Source: Rhabditoides inermis
Taxonomy: Eukaryota; Nematoda; Chromadorea; Rhabditida; Rhabditidae
Direction of reading: 5' to 3'
Assembly (NCBI GenBank): GCA_963966185.1
Contig: CAWZYM010000190.1
Coordinates: 145,001 to 209,000 of the forward strand
Length of the DNA: 64,000 bases
Numbering within the stretch: position 1 is the stretch's first letter; every line of letters begins with the position of its first letter. Position numbers and translations under genes: made by a program. Positions 1 to 13,482 of the stretch are shown here, piece after piece. The notes under the pieces are model-generated. The model had not been told where the DNA came from, did not search any database, and worked only from the letters and a program-made list of their open reading frames with translations.

Positions 1-257
1 TGGAGGGACTGGGGTTCGGGATATGTGGAAGGAGACGATGAAGGATAGGAGGGTGAGAGAGGGAGAGAGGGGAGAGAGGAGGAGAGGGAGAGAGAGAGGG
101 GGGAGGAGAGAGGGGGGAGAGGAGCCGAGAGAGAGAGGGAGAGAGAGAGAGGGGGAGAGGAGAGGGAGGAGGGAGAGAAGAGAGAGAGAGCGAGAGAGGA
201 GAGTGATAGAGAGAGAGAGAGGGGGGGAAGAGAAAGAGAGAGAGGGAGAAAGAGAAA

Positions 258-307
<50 letters not shown>

Positions 308-331
308 GAGAGAGAGAGAGAGTCGTTTCAG
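1..331. repeat. GA-rich low-complexity intron sequence
   Basis: The stretch is almost pure (GA)n/(GGGA)n purine repeat and ends in the acceptor gtcgtttcag at 322-331. It is an intron of the patched-related gene. The first 50 or so bases, before a possible donor gtgaga at about 53, may be the tail of an upstream exon, but I cannot fix its frame. The long Arg/Glu-rich open frame here is a repeat artefact. Confidence 0.7.
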
Positions 332-2884
332 TCCTTCTACTCCACCCTCGACTCGTTCCTTCTCGCCAATGACCGCTATGCCTACGATGTGCTGAGGGAT
401 GACGACGGTTTGTATAGATACCACACTCACTTTTTTCTTTTTGAAATATCTTCGAACTTCCGACTATCTTTGAAAAAAACTTTTAATTTTCTCCGTCGTC
501 CGGACTTACCTTGAAAAAGATTCCATCAACGCCGTGTTTTGGTATTATTCATGGTTCCTACACTATTGAAGGTTCATTCAAATACAGGCAACATCACCTC
601 GTTCCGTTTTGCCACCCAACTGAAGGACAAGGGCAACGACGAGAGCATAGTGGAGTGCGCGAGAGAAATACGGTAGTAGAAAGAGAAGAAAGAGGGAGAG
701 AGATAGAGAGAGAGAAAGAGAGAGAGAGAGAGAAAGAGAGAGAGAGCTTCTAGTTCGCATCTGCGCCGCGCACCCCGCCCTCGGACTCTCCAGCTTACAC
801 GCCCATGTGGACGCTTGCTGATCAGGTAAGAGAATAGATCAATGAAATCAATAAACCGATAAATCAATAATTCGATAATCAACAAATAAAATCGATATGA
901 ATAGATTATTCATTCAATCAAGCCTTACTTTCAGTTCGACATCAAGTGTGCCGCAAACAATGCAGGACCTCTACATTTCGATCGGTATTATCTCTCTCCT
1001 CCTCAATCTCTCCTCTCTCTCTCTCTCCCTCTCTCTCTCTCTCTCTCCCTCCCTCCCTCCCTCCCTCCCTCCCTCCCTCCCTCCCTCCCTCCCTCCCTCC
1101 CTCCCTCCCTCCCTCCCTCCCTCTCTTCCTCTCCCTCCCTCCCTTCCTCCCTCTCTCCTTCTCTCTCTCCCTCTCTCTTTCCTCTCTCCCTTTCTCCCCC
1201 TCCCTCTCTCCCTCCCCTCTCTCCCTCCCTCTCTCCCTCTCTCCTCTCCCTCTCTCTCTTTCTCTCTCCCCTCTATCCACCCTCTCCTTCCAGCCGTCAT
1301 GATCCCCATCGCCCTCCTCTTCATCCCGCAGCCGCTCTGCGCCCTGGCCATCGCCCTCAAATACTGTCGATTGCACTGGGAGTCATAGGTATGAGAGAGA
1401 GAGGGAGAGGGAGAGGGAGAGAAAGGGATAAAGAGAGAGTCAGACAGACAGACAGTTTCTGCTAAGGCCAGCCGATGGGTCAGTTGGCGACTCAGCCAGA
1501 GACATCAGACAGTGCGGGAAGGCTCGAGTGTGGGGCGGCCTCTTCGCGTACCGGACAAATGTTATAGCTTGAATCAAATGCGCGCGATTGAGGGCAGATC
1601 AAAGGGCGACTAGAGGGTAGATCACTTTCCTACAGTACCACCCCGTTTGCAGGCTTTATGTCGTGGTGGTCGGTGAACCTGGACGCCACGTCCATGATAA
1701 CCATCGCCATGTCCGTGGGCTTCTCCGTCGACTTCGCCGCCCATGTCACCTATGCGTACATGACGGAGGGGCAGGGGAACGGCAGGTGGGTAAGGATCGT
1801 GAAACGTCTGAGAACTACAGGTCAAAAAGTACTTTCAAAAGTTAGTTATTTGGTATTAATATATGGCGTACAAAGTTCAGCCGTGGGATCAGATTGTGAG
1901 GGTCGTGAATGCCTATGTGACACAGGCATAGCACAAGTCCGATTCGTCGTCTCAAAAAGTACTTTCAAAAGTTGGTTATATGTTTGTATGACGTACGAGT
2001 ATTTTTTTTTTTTTTTTCTTCCTCTCTCGCATCGCGCGGTCTGGTCGAAATGATCTTCCCCCAGTACCCTTGAGCAAGGCGGGGAATAGCTCATGAGAAC
2101 GCTGTCTTCCTAGCCCGCGGAGTTACTATTGTGGATTATAATGGAAGGAAAGGAACACCCGGAGCCCCACTATCGTCTATAATGGTATCTAATTCTAATG
2201 GATTATGGAAAGAAAATCGAATGATTATCGACTGAATATCGACTTTCGACCTTCGACCCTACCATCCCCCTTGCTAAACTGTGTTTCTCCCAGCGCTTAG
2301 CCCTTGTGGTGTACCGTATGCACTTGTTGTATAGTCAGGATATAGCGATTCTGGATAAATGATTGATTGATTGATGGACGTACGACGTTGAGTCATAGAT
2401 CAGATTGCTTTGAAATTTCTGGTGGTGAATTATATGCAGGATGAAACGTAACGATTATAGAAATATAGTGTGAGAGTCAAACAATCTCTAAAATCTAGAA
2501 GGTTCAGTGGTGGTTAGAGTCCGGGTGGAACTGAGCGCATTACTTGCCCAACATCATTGCTGTGTGTAGTGTAATTCATGAAACTTATTTTACTTTGTAG
2601 GCTTTAGATAAGGTTTTAGAAATACATATTGTTATAACACGAAAAAGGTCTGAAAACTTGTTGGGATAGATTATTTTGGGATTTGAACCTTTTGACTAAA
2701 TTTCTTTCGGGCCACCCTTTAACTATAGAACTTTAACTATAGTGGGGTAAACATGTGTATCGGCTGCGACCATCCTAGGTTTTCACGGATGATTTCATTT
2801 TAAATATGTGTCATGATCTTAGCGGAATAAACGAGTTGATTTGATCGGAGAGACAGAAAGAGAGAGACAGAAAGAGACAGAAAA

Positions 2885-2932
<48 letters not shown>

Positions 2933-3081
2933 GTTTTTTTTTTATGCAGCACGCCGGCCTCGCGGGTGGCTGCGACGCTTGGCGCGGTCGGCTGGCCCGT
3001 CAGCCAGGCGTCCCTCTCCGTCCTCATCGGAGTGTCCACACTGGCATTTGTGGGTTTCTCCCTCTCTCCCTTCCTCTCTCT

Positions 3082-3118
<37 letters not shown>

Positions 3119-3879
3119 TCTCTACCTCTCTCTCTATTCCTCTCTCTCTCTTCCCCCCTCTCCCTCCACTCTCGATCATTCAGGTGGACAGCTACGTGGT
3201 GCAGACCTGCTTCAAGACGGTCGTCCTCATGATCGTCTTCGGTGAGATAATTGTAATGCGATGTAATGTAATATAATGTTTATCCTGATCGGTAGGATAG
3301 GCATACATGGAAGCAATGAATATGCGAAATCAATCAATCAATCGTTTATCCGGAATCGTTATATCTGAATATGACAACACAATCATAATGATATGAAGCA
3401 TACAGTAGTGCCTAAGATGGGGAAAGACAGGTAGGCTGACGAGGTTAGTGGTGGGAAGACGATTCTTGATCGATAATCATTCCTGGACCATTAGAGTAGC
3501 ATCTTGACGTGTAGAGCTTCGGCATACCTTTGCTTCCATGCCTATTTGTATCTCCTCGCGCCATAACTGCTTCCACATGAGGGTACTTCCCGCCTCACTG
3601 GTTACTTGGGAAGGATTCTTGTCGATGAACCGAACATTCGGCGGCGGTGGGGCAATATGAGGACCCGACCGCACGCCGCGGGGAAAAAAAAAGAAGAACG
3701 CGGGGAAAAGAAATATGCGAAATATTAAACTCTATTCTGACCGTTTATTTGTTTCTCCAGCTATGGTGTACAGTCCACAAAGTACCGTAACCTACCGTAT
3801 ACCTAACGCCACTTCAGGCACGGTGCACGCGCTGGTCTTCCTGCCGCTGATACTGATGCACGTGCACTCTTTCATGTGA
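332..3879 (+). CDS. Patched-related (SSD/RND-type) membrane protein, 3' part
   Basis: The exons I place are 332-407, 588-672, about 750-828, 935-984, about 1294-1390, 1653-1785, 2950-3049, 3184-3241 and 3818-3879 (TGA). The frames around 750-828 and near 1360 need a correction (see findings). The peptide contains VPQTMQDLYISI, MIPIALLFIPQPLCALAIAL and MSWWSVNLDATSM. The segment MSVGFSVDFAAHVTYAYM has the GFSVD signature of the second transmembrane half of nematode PTR proteins. VGWPVSQASLSVLIGVSTL, then DSYVVQTCFKTVVLMIVFG and VHALVFLPLILMHVHSFM give the last helices. PTR proteins are plasma-membrane or endomembrane sterol-sensing-type proteins linked in worms to moulting and trafficking. The N-terminal half lies before the window. 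Another 3' exon is possible because a gtgagt donor overlaps the stop codon, with candidate coding sequence near 4505-4610. The family call is firm; the exact paralog is unknown. Confidence 0.85.
1004..1290. repeat. CT/(CCCT)n polypyrimidine tract in an intron
   Basis: CT repeats lead into about 80 bases of uninterrupted CCCT tetranucleotide repeat at about 1045-1125, followed by imperfect CT. The tract lies between two exons of the patched-related gene and ends in the acceptor ccttccag. Confidence 0.85.
1786..2949 (+). other. Long intron of the patched-related gene
   Basis: This 1.16-kb interval between donor gtgggt and acceptor tttatgcag shows no coding signal. It holds a short direct repeat (aaaagtactttcaaaagttrgttat at about 1825 and 1953), a T-run near 2000 and a GA microsatellite at 2846-2930. 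Confidence 0.6.
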
Positions 3880-4931
3880 GTGGTTGACGGGGAGGAGAAG
3901 AGAGGAGAGGGAGAGCAGTCTGCCTCCTCCGCCCCTTCCCATCACACCACCCCCAGAAGAAGGGGTGTGACTTACAGAGAGGCTCGACAAGTGTACATAG
4001 ATTCGGTGTTTGTGAGTATTTATTGGTTAGTGATAAACTATTTGTACAACATTGTACGTAGTGTTTGCGCGTGTAATTATTTATTGGTTAGTGGCTTTGA
4101 TAAACTGTTTCCTCAATGTTATCGACTGAATTGCGATGGTGATTAAAGTAATTGGACTCTACTGGGCGGGGCGTCTCATGCGTTGAAGAATGGAGTTTCG
4201 ATCGAGTTTTGCAGTATCACGTATAACGATCAGTTAGTCAGGTGATACACCGTTTTGTCTTACTGGATAAATTCAAACAGTCTCGCGCGGCTTATTGACT
4301 CTTCGGAATATTGTTATGACGTTGTTCTATTCATGTGTTTGTCACTGTAGTTGGATCAAGGAATAATATATAGTCGTATTGATGAAATAAGCACATAATG
4401 GTTCACGTTGAAACCCGTTTATTGAATTGAACCGAGCATTTGAGCGAGATGTATCGAGTAGAATGGGCGGGGCTTTAGTGGGCGGGGCGTCGGGAGCGCT
4501 GCGTGGACACGCAGCGGGCGAGAAGAGAGTACTCCGAGCCGGCGCCCGAGCGCAGCGTGTTGCCGAGATCCGTCCTGCAAAGAGAGAATTTCTGGATAAA
4601 TATTTGAATAAATACGATTTTGGATAAATATTCGAGTTGATTTGATTTGATTTGAAAGAGAGAATGATAAAAAAAACTGAATTGATTATGAATTATGGTG
4701 TTCATCACTTCACGCGCGGGTGCGGTCACTCTACTGCGGTCTGTCTCCCACGGCAGCAGCATCTATCCACCCAAATATTACGGTAGCATGTACTGTACAT
4801 TGTTGCATTTGCATCTTCGTTATTTATTGCTCTCGTGTATACTTATCCTAGTCGATTACGATAAACGTTACAATAAGACTTGTGAGGTGAGGAATGAAAA
4901 ATATTCATGATTTTCTAGAATGTTCTGTGAG
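3880..4931. other. Intergenic region between two convergent genes
   Basis: No clear gene is visible. The only suggestive stretch is about 4505-4610, which follows an acceptor-like cacgcag and reads as REYSEPAPERSVLPRSVLQ in one frame. It could be an alternative last exon of the patched-related gene, but the phase does not join to the exon I end at 3879. Confidence 0.4.
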
Positions 4932-6614
4932 TTATGAAATGTATGAGAATGAAAAATGAGAGATCGTGAGAGATCTAGAGTACCTCAGTGTACCTTTGCT
5001 ACTGTATCTATAGTACCTTTGCTCCTCCTGCCGCTTCTTGATGAACTCGGCGTACTTCTGGTGGTAGAAGTCGGCAAAGACGAAGAAGAAGATGGCGATC
5101 GCCTGAAAAGGGGGCGTGGTCAGAGGAGGCGTGGTCGAGGCATTCACAATCATCTGGTAGGGCAGCCAGTCGGGTGAGACGTCGCACGGCCCACCGCGAG
5201 ACAACACGTTCTGTGCGGTGCGACAGGCGAGAAGGCAGACGACGAACTGCAGCATCTGGGCTGAAATGAGGAAGTAAACAAACTAACAAACAAGTAAACA
5301 AACACGTAAACAACGCACTGATGGCGACGGAGAGCCAGCAGGGGCGGATGCCAAACTTGACGGGGCTGAGGTAGCTGTAGAGGACAACGTGCGCCACGAG
5401 ATTGCAGAAGATGAACAACCTCAAATCATTTTCATTTTGAGCAAATTTTTCTCTTACCGTAATTCATAATTTTGCGAGAAGGTCAAGTTATTCTCCTACC
5501 GTAATACTTATCTTTGCAAGAAGATCAAATTATTCTCCTACCGTAACACATATATTTGCAAGAAGATCAAATTATTCTCCTACCGTAATACTTATCTTTG
5601 CAAGAAGATCAAATTAATCTCTTACCGTAATCCTTATCTTTGCAAGAAGATCAAATTATTTTCCTATCGTAATACTTATCTTTGCAAGAAGATCAAATTA
5701 TTCTTCTACCGTAACACTTATCTTTGCAAGAAGATCAAATTATTCTTCTACCGTAAACTTTTCTTTGCGATCAAATTATTTTGCTCCTACAGTAACGATT
5801 AGGTTTACAAGAAGTCAGGGCAAATTATTCACCTACTGTAATCCTTTCGGTATGAAATTATTCTCCTACAGTAATCCTTTCCGTATCAAATTATTCTCCC
5901 ACAGTAATCCTTTAATCAAAATAGTTTACTGCCCCACCTGGCGATGCTGGTCATCTGCGCGTAGCTGCTCCAGGTGGCGGCGGCGACTGTGATGTGGTGG
6001 AAGATGTGCACGCCCAGCGGACGCTGCCCGTTCAGCAACAAGAGCACGGTCTCGGCGAGGTCGACGAGCTGAACAAATCGTATATCACTTCCTATAGCTG
6101 CAAAAATTAGCCAAATAGTTGTCGAGATGAAGAGAAATTCAGTTTTTTCACGTTAGCGTTGGGATCTAGTGTTTTACCTGATTCTAGCTATCAAACTTCA
6201 CAATTGCAAAATTGAATAACAGTCAATATTCAATCGATACCTTGGAAATGACAAATAACAGGACGACGGAGCCGTTGAGAACGCCTGAAAAACAGTACGG
6301 TAATCGGCATTTTTAAAGTACCGTACCCCGTACCCACCAGTGAACAGCGATCCCCTGTCGCACACTATCGACGTCCATCCGTAGAGGGCGGAGATGAGCA
6401 TCTCCGGAACGAGTAGAATGAGGAGGGCGAGGTGAAAGAGGCCGGAGAGACGGTACCTAGGTATACGGTAGCCTACAGTAGTACAGAAACCGGTACCAGT
6501 GCGGCATCCACTCGTGACTGTACTGGATGCGACCGGCGGCGAAGATGACAAAGAGGAAGTAGACGAAGAGCAGCTTGAAAATCTGAAAAGGGGAGTGGTG
6601 TGTGTGAGAGAAAG

Positions 6615-6645
<31 letters not shown>

Positions 6646-6718
6646 GAGAGAGAGATTGTACCTCGTAGTTATATCCAGCCATCCAGGCGCCGACGTCGTT
6701 AGCGGGGAACTGCATCAT
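4932..6718 (-). CDS. ELO-family very-long-chain fatty acid elongase
   Basis: This is an ER membrane condensing enzyme that extends acyl-CoA by two carbons using malonyl-CoA. The start ATG-ATG-CAG (6716-6718) lies directly after the acceptor tcgttgcag. Exons then read MMQFPANDVGAWMAGYNYE, IFKLLFVYFLFVIFAAGR, WYRLSGLFHLALLILLVPEM, GVLNGSVVLLFVISK and LVDLAETVLLLLNGQRPLG. Next comes the family signature HIFHHITV (HxxHH box, metal or catalytic histidines) at about 6025. The last exons give LFIFCNLVAHVVLYSYLSPV, MLQFVVCLLACRTAQN and FFFVFADFYHQKYAEFIKKR, the last matching the usual C-terminal helix plus basic tail. About seven hydrophobic segments are visible, as expected. A 47-bp in-frame segment (about 5103-5149) is probably an intron, since it ends in ttttcag. 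The C-terminus may stop earlier than 4932 if a donor near 5017 is used. Confidence 0.85.
5440..5930. repeat. 42-bp tandem repeat array (family R42), copy 1
   Basis: About ten imperfect units of 42 bp carry the core ctaccgtaatacttatctt and the core tgcaagaagatcaaattattc. Successive ctacc cores fall at 5496, 5538 and 5580. The array lies in an intron of the elongase gene. The same family recurs in reverse orientation at 17.6-18.3 kb and 29.5-30.1 kb. Confidence 0.9.
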
Positions 6719-7196
6719 CTGCAACGACAGCAACAAGTACGGAGACCAAGATGGAAAGAACGGAAAACGAACCCCGCCGTCCGTGTCAGTAGTGAGTGAG
6801 GAATGACACTCTCGTGGCAATCGTTTCTAAAATGATTCATATAAATGATTTAATTTGTTTGTTATAACATTGATTGTATTTAAATTAATTTTATGCGTTT
6901 TGTACAACGCGTTTCAATGTTTCTCGCCACTAACCGAAAATTCAAATTTGAATATTTTCGCGCGCACGGCCCTGCTACCGTAAGTCCGCTCAGGCACATC
7001 GCGTCCTCGTATTGATCGAAATGGGCGGGGCCAGGCACCCGAGCATCTCGAGGCGATCCGTTTTCCCGACGAGACCAGCCTTTTCGTTTTACCGCGATAT
7101 TTTAATTTTCAAATTTCAACAATCAGCTGTTTATGGAAATGTGCGTTTTCAGCCGAATTCGTTCGAACTTTGCTTCTGCATCGGTTCGCGACCAGT
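6719..7196. promoter_or_regulatory. Shared upstream region of divergent genes
   Basis: The interval separates the elongase start (6718, minus) from the zinc-finger gene start (7197, plus), so the two genes are divergent with under 500 bp between start codons. A continuous upstream open frame on the minus side ends at the acceptor tgttgcag before 6718; it may be 5' UTR or an outron. I see no specific factor-binding motif that I can defend. Confidence 0.4.
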
Positions 7197-8102
7197 ATGC
7201 CGATTTCTACACGCGGTGAGTGACCCTTTTCCTTTCGAAACGGCGTCGCGTTTGCTCTTTTCGTCCACAATTTTTGGTTGTTGTTCGTTGTTTATCTGTT
7301 TGTTTATGGTAATCCGTATAGGTTCGCGACGTGACGAAGGCGGTGGAACGCCGCAGCAGCAGAATGACGAGGGTCGCTCGCCGCGCGCCACCCGCCGCAG
7401 CGCCGCCTCATCCCCCGTCAAGGAGATGCACACACCGAGTGGAGCGAAGAAACGCGGTGGGTGGTCTCATTAGTTTCAATGCACGATACGTTTATGCATG
7501 ATCTTTCATCGACAATGATGTACGTACCGTGTTCAGGACGCAACGCGTCGCAGACCGAGTCCCCATCGGCTGCCCCGCGAACGCCGCGCGCCCTCAAGCG
7601 AGCCAAGGCCGAGGAGGAGCCGCTGGCTGAGGTGAGTGTACTTATTGTTATGTAAACATTCGTTAATAATATTAATATGCAGAGCTCGCGCTCTCCTCGC
7701 CGCACTCGCCGGGACACGTCGTCTTCAAATGCTGATGAGTCGAATGCCGCGCAGCCGTCGCCATCCAAGAGACGGTGAGTGTACTCCTGGCGGTGCTCCT
7801 AACTCTCACTTGCAGCACGCGCCAGCAGCCGTCCGAGTCGGTGGATGTGAACGTGGAGACGTCCGCCAAGATGGTGAGTGGACAGGAACTCTTCACCACC
7901 TGATCAACTTCAGTCCCCACGTCGCTCCACTCGCGTCCTGGCTTCTCCCGCCGCGTCGCCCCGGAAGTCCCCGCGCAAGGCGAACGTTGAACCGGAACAG
8001 GAGCCGGAACAAGAGCAAGAGGTGAGCACTGAGTACACTCATTTCTCATGACTTTGTATGCTTGAATGCGAAGGTTCATTGTGTTGACATTCTCGCTATC
8101 TC

Positions 8103-8148
<46 letters not shown>

Positions 8149-10724
8149 TCACTGCCCTATTATAAGAACGATTCACCCATCACCCATCCCTCTCCCTAGG
8201 TGGACGTAGTGGCTCCCGGCTCGGTCGAGTCGCTCCATCCCGATCTCGACCACGTCGTCGTCGAGGAGCAGGTCGTCGAAGAGGTGGGTGACGTCAGTCT
8301 TTTCCGTGACGTCATCACGCTCATGCTCTGTATGCCTTTTTCCCTAAAGCTCTTGACTGTATCCCATTACTGTAGCTGTAGTACACTACAGTATTCCTAC
8401 AGTATGCATGCAATCATGACTTTACCGTGAACTGCTCCGTTCCAGTCGGTGAACGTGGACGATATGGGCGAGATCCTGGCGGATGAGGATGCTCTGGATG
8501 TGGAGGAGGAGGTGGTGGTGGATGCGCTGTCCCCGCCGCCCCCGCCTGCCCAGTCTGCCCAGTCTGCCCAGTCAGCCCAGTCTGCCCAGTCTGCCCAGTC
8601 CGCTCATGCCCAGCCTGCCCAGCCCTCGCCGAGAAGGAGCGGAAGATCGAGGCAGCCCACTATTACTGGTGAGGTTGTTGCTGTTGTTGTTGAGTTTTGT
8701 AAGTTCCCCATGTTGTATGTTTCATGAGTAAGTGATGTGTCATGAATGCATGTTGTGTGTCAATCATGTCTTTTTGTCCGTCCACACCATTTTTCATTGC
8801 GCAATAGATATTCAACTTGCAGAGGAAGCCGCTCCGCACCACACGCCGCGCTCGCCGAGGCGGAGGGTGACGAGCACGAGTTCCGGTAAGTTATCGATTG
8901 ATTATTGATTTTGTTACCAGATTATTGATTTTGTTACCACACCCTTTCAGCATCTTCCAAGCAGCAGCCAGCAGAGCAGCAGGAGCCGCTGTTCGAGGAG
9001 GAGGAGCTGAATGTGGACGAGGTGGAGCAGGAGCAGCGAGTGGAGGAGGAGCTGGTGGAGCAGTTGGTGGAGGAGGAGAAGCCGGGGCTGCTCATGGCTA
9101 ACCAGCAAGAGCAGCATGTGATGCGCGGCCGGACCGTGCTCAACCACAATGTCGGCATGATTCAGGTGAGTGTTTTGATTGTTGTTGTTGTTGTTGTTTT
9201 TATTACTCGATCTTACTTTCACAAAACTTTGATTCTGCGTGAAACATACTGTTCAAGTTGATTGGATTTGGATTACCTCATAAACTCTCGATTATTCGAT
9301 CTTACTCTCACGAAACATGTATTCAACCTGAAACATATAGTTCAAGTACAAGTATATCTATGTTTCTCTCGTTTCAGCCAGGTCAGGTGCTGGGCGCGCA
9401 GGTGATGCGCACGCGGCCCAACGTGCTCGCGCGCAACAGGTACAGCGACGGAAAGAGGATCAAGGAGGTGAGTGGGAGGGGAGAAAGAGAGAAAGAGGGA
9501 GGGAGGGAGATATGCTATTTTCATGTGCAGGTTGAGCAGACGTCGCACGACCACCCGATGCAGCAGCACCAGCAACAGCACCAGCAGCAGCACCAGTCGA
9601 TGGAGCAAGCGCACCACGAGGAAGCGGAGCAGCACCACTTTGACCCGCACGAGATGCACTACGAAGAGGTGGGTTCGAATCGAGCAACCATAGCTGCTCT
9701 CTGTTTGTGATTAGATCGTAACCTATCACAAGAACTCGTTGCTCTTGCTGCTTCAGAGATTATGCTGCGTGTATTGCTAGAGTACGGTTTCATTTCACCA
9801 GTAGCATATTTTTGAAACGTATTCTATGCTGTTTCATTGACGAAATGACAAGTGCAACGTGCAACTATTACTTATTCTTTCTACCTGTAACCTGTTTGCC
9901 TCTCACCTATGTCCGTTGCAGATATGTCGTATTCTATTTTATTCCATAGATAAGTTTAATCATTTCATATAGATACTTTGTTCTTTCTCCTTGCAGATCC
10001 TGGGCGACGAGGAGATGATCTTCGAGGCGATCGACGAGCACGGCAACGTGGTGCGCATGGTGGGCGTGCCGCCCGGAGGCGAGCTCATCGGTGTGTGCGG
10101 GTTACGGTAGATAATGTGGGTACTGTAGGGTACTGAAGGGTCATGATTAGTTTGCGTAAGGTGTAGTGAGTTAGTGACAGTGATAGTGAGGATTAACGGT
10201 GGGTGGTGGGTGATATTAGGGTTTGGGAACATTGACATGAAAATGAAATTGGTTGTGCATGTTCTATGATAACGCGCCATTGGGCGGCTGGTAGCGTGCG
10301 AGGCTGTGTGGTAAATGTAGATACCGAAGATGTAACTGATATTAACTTGAAAATATACTTGTTTCTATGATGAGCAAGTGATGCGTAAATGTTATGGATT
10401 TTCATTATCATGGTTGATGAGTATTTATGGAATATAGCGAGCTACACTGTTTTGTGCGTTTTGAGATTTCGTGGGTGCGAAGGGACACGATGGGAAATTG
10501 CAGTTTGATGTAAAGTATTACTAGAAATTACTAGTAATAATACTATTGCAGAGACGGAAGAGGTAGTGGAGGAGGAGGGCGAGCACGTGATGATGGACCA
10601 CGAGGAGGAGGAGGAGGGAGGAGGAGAAGGGGTGGAACACCCCACTACCAGCAGACAGCACATGCTGCAGCCGATACGGGTGCAGGCACAGCGACTGGTG
10701 GGAGGGGAGCAGAGGAGACAGGTA

Positions 10725-10782
<58 letters not shown>

Positions 10783-12449
10783 CTTCCAGGCGCAGCAAGT
10801 CTCCGCCGAAGACGCGCCGCCCCAGCTGCAACCGGAAGAGGGCCCCGCGCCCGAGGAGATCATCATGGCTGAGCAGATCGAGCGAGGCGCGCAGGTGGTG
10901 AGTACGGTAGCAGGGGTACGGCTTACGGTACTTGGGATTTGGATACGGAGATACGGTAATCGGTAGTTTCGGCTATACGGTAGGGAAGGTGGGAGAGGAA
11001 TGGTTGTGAGCGTGAGGTATACGTTACTTACCGTACCCTTTGCCAGATGGAGTACGTGGACGCGGTGGACGGTATGATCCGTGTGCAGTCGCCGGGCGGA
11101 ACGCAGCAGTACGTGCAAGTCGACGGCATGATGGGCGATGGAGGTGGGTCGGCCGGATGAAACGTATTCGGAAACGTATTGCTAATATGTGATGGTAGAT
11201 GGGGAGTAAGTATGATTTGCGCAAGTTTGATTGGAGATGACAAACGATGCAGTTGGTTATTGATATTTTGAAGCGTGGAATCCGGAAGGACTAGTCGAAT
11301 TAATGCGGCAGGGGATATGATTTTTTTTTGTGATGATGATGAAACGTATGTGACGCATGTGTTTCAGACGGTATGTACATGGAGGGTGATATGGTGATGA
11401 TGGACGGTCACCCGGGTGGACACGGGCATCACGGAGGCATCCAGCAGAGGGGAGCAGGAGGAGCAGAGGGAGGAGGAGGAGCAGGAGGGGGAGGAGGAGG
11501 GGCAGACCTGCGGACGGTCGAGTTCAACTTCCTCGACAACAAGAACATCTGCTGCGGACTGTGCGGCGAGATTGTGCCCTACGATCAGCTGATGAGCGAC
11601 CATCTGCCCAGTCAGCATCCGGAGGTTAGGGGGGGGGGGGGAGAGGAGGATGGAGAGAGAGAGAAAGAGAAAGAGAAGTGAGAGATGGTGGAATTCGAAC
11701 TGTTTCGCATCCGATTAAGGTGAAAGGTGGATGAGGTTAGTCAGAGAGGAATGGTGGAGAGAGAGAAGGCTCCGTCTAGGTTCTCGGGGACGGCTCGATG
11801 GACCTGGAGGAGATCCCGTACGAGGTGTGGCTGCGCGAGAAGCTGTACAACGAGAAGAAGAACATGGAGAACGGCTTCCGCACCATTAGCTACATGGACT
11901 CGGTAAGAGAGGGGGGGAGAGAGGGGATGAATTGGAGATTTGCGAGCTGTGGTTGAGATTGATAACAGCCATGATCATGATGAGATGTCATCCGTGAAAT
12001 TCTCTTGTTCTAAATGGTTGATTATTGATAGTGAGAGCTATTTTGTTCTGGAATTTGAGAGGAAACTTGGAGGAAGTTCATCGACTTTTTTTACATATCC
12101 GAGATCATTACTTGATTACTTCTAGTGTAATGTTTCTGAAACGTATTTCTCTACTCGAACTCATGTTATGTCTTGCAGCAGGGTCTCGGTCAGAGAGTGG
12201 CGCGCAGCACTCGTGTGCTCAGGAAAGTCAGCCAGGTGAGAGGATTGATTTATCGATTGATTATCCGGAGTTATTGATTTATCGATTTGCGTTTGCAGAT
12301 TCGCGTGAACCCGAACGAGATGAACCTGGCGCAGTTGGAGGTGGCGTTGAAGAAGAAGATGGTTGAGAAGATGGGTCGCAAGGTTGGTGGAAAAAGGGAG
12401 GAGAAGAGAGAGAGAGAGAGGTAGCGAGAGAGATATAGCGAGAGAGAGA

Positions 12450-12513
<64 letters not shown>

Positions 12514-13433
12514 TACCTCTTGTTCAGGTGCCGGTCTCGCTGGTCGACAAGCTGCACGCTCGCTGCGGCCTGTGCCAGTCGGTCGTCTCCCTCAACAAAA
12601 AGTTCGAGGTGGGTGGCTGGTGAGAGATATGTATGTTTCACAATGTTGAATATTGATGATCTAGTTCTGGTGTGAAGAGTTACGTTTCAATGAGTTGTAT
12701 AGTCTCTGTGGTGTTGTTCACTATTAATGGAGTGGATTTCTCACACATGTTATACAATACCTATGTATTCAGATCGTTCACCTGGTGCGTCACTTCAACG
12801 CGTGGCACCCGTCGGTGCACCGTTGCGCAGGCACTTGGGCGCAGCGCGCGCAGCAGCCCGGCTGCGGAAAGCCGCTCAGCATCCAGGTGCGAGGAGGGAG
12901 AAGAGATTACATTTAAGTTGCGGCCAGTCTCTTCGAAACACTCCTGAATGCCTCCGAAACACTTCGGAATTGCCTTTCGAATCGCCCTCAGAACACTCCC
13001 GAATTGCCTTCGAAATACTCCCGAATGGCTTTCGAAGAGACTGACCGCACCTTTTTATATCATAGTATTATTTCGAGTTCATTTTGCGTTGACTGATGAG
13101 CGATGTGCGAGCGTATTGTGTAGATGGGATCATATCACGGTATCGTCACGAGTTATTGATTGGTCAGTGACAGAGCTGTGTTTGAATGAGTTTGGTTTAG
13201 TATGGAATGAGGCATAGAGGTTGTTAAATTTGATTTGATCAATTCAATTCATTATTCGGTAGTATAGTGGTTAGTATTCAGTTTGATTCGATCTGATCAC
13301 TTGTATTGAAGGACTTTGCGGTGATCGACACTGGCATGCACGCCGTCGACAATCTGCAGTGCATCTGGTGCGGCATGTTCATGGACCGAAACGCCCTCGC
13401 CATGCACTTTCACGAGGTAGGAAGGGAGGGAGG

Positions 13434-13482
<49 letters not shown>

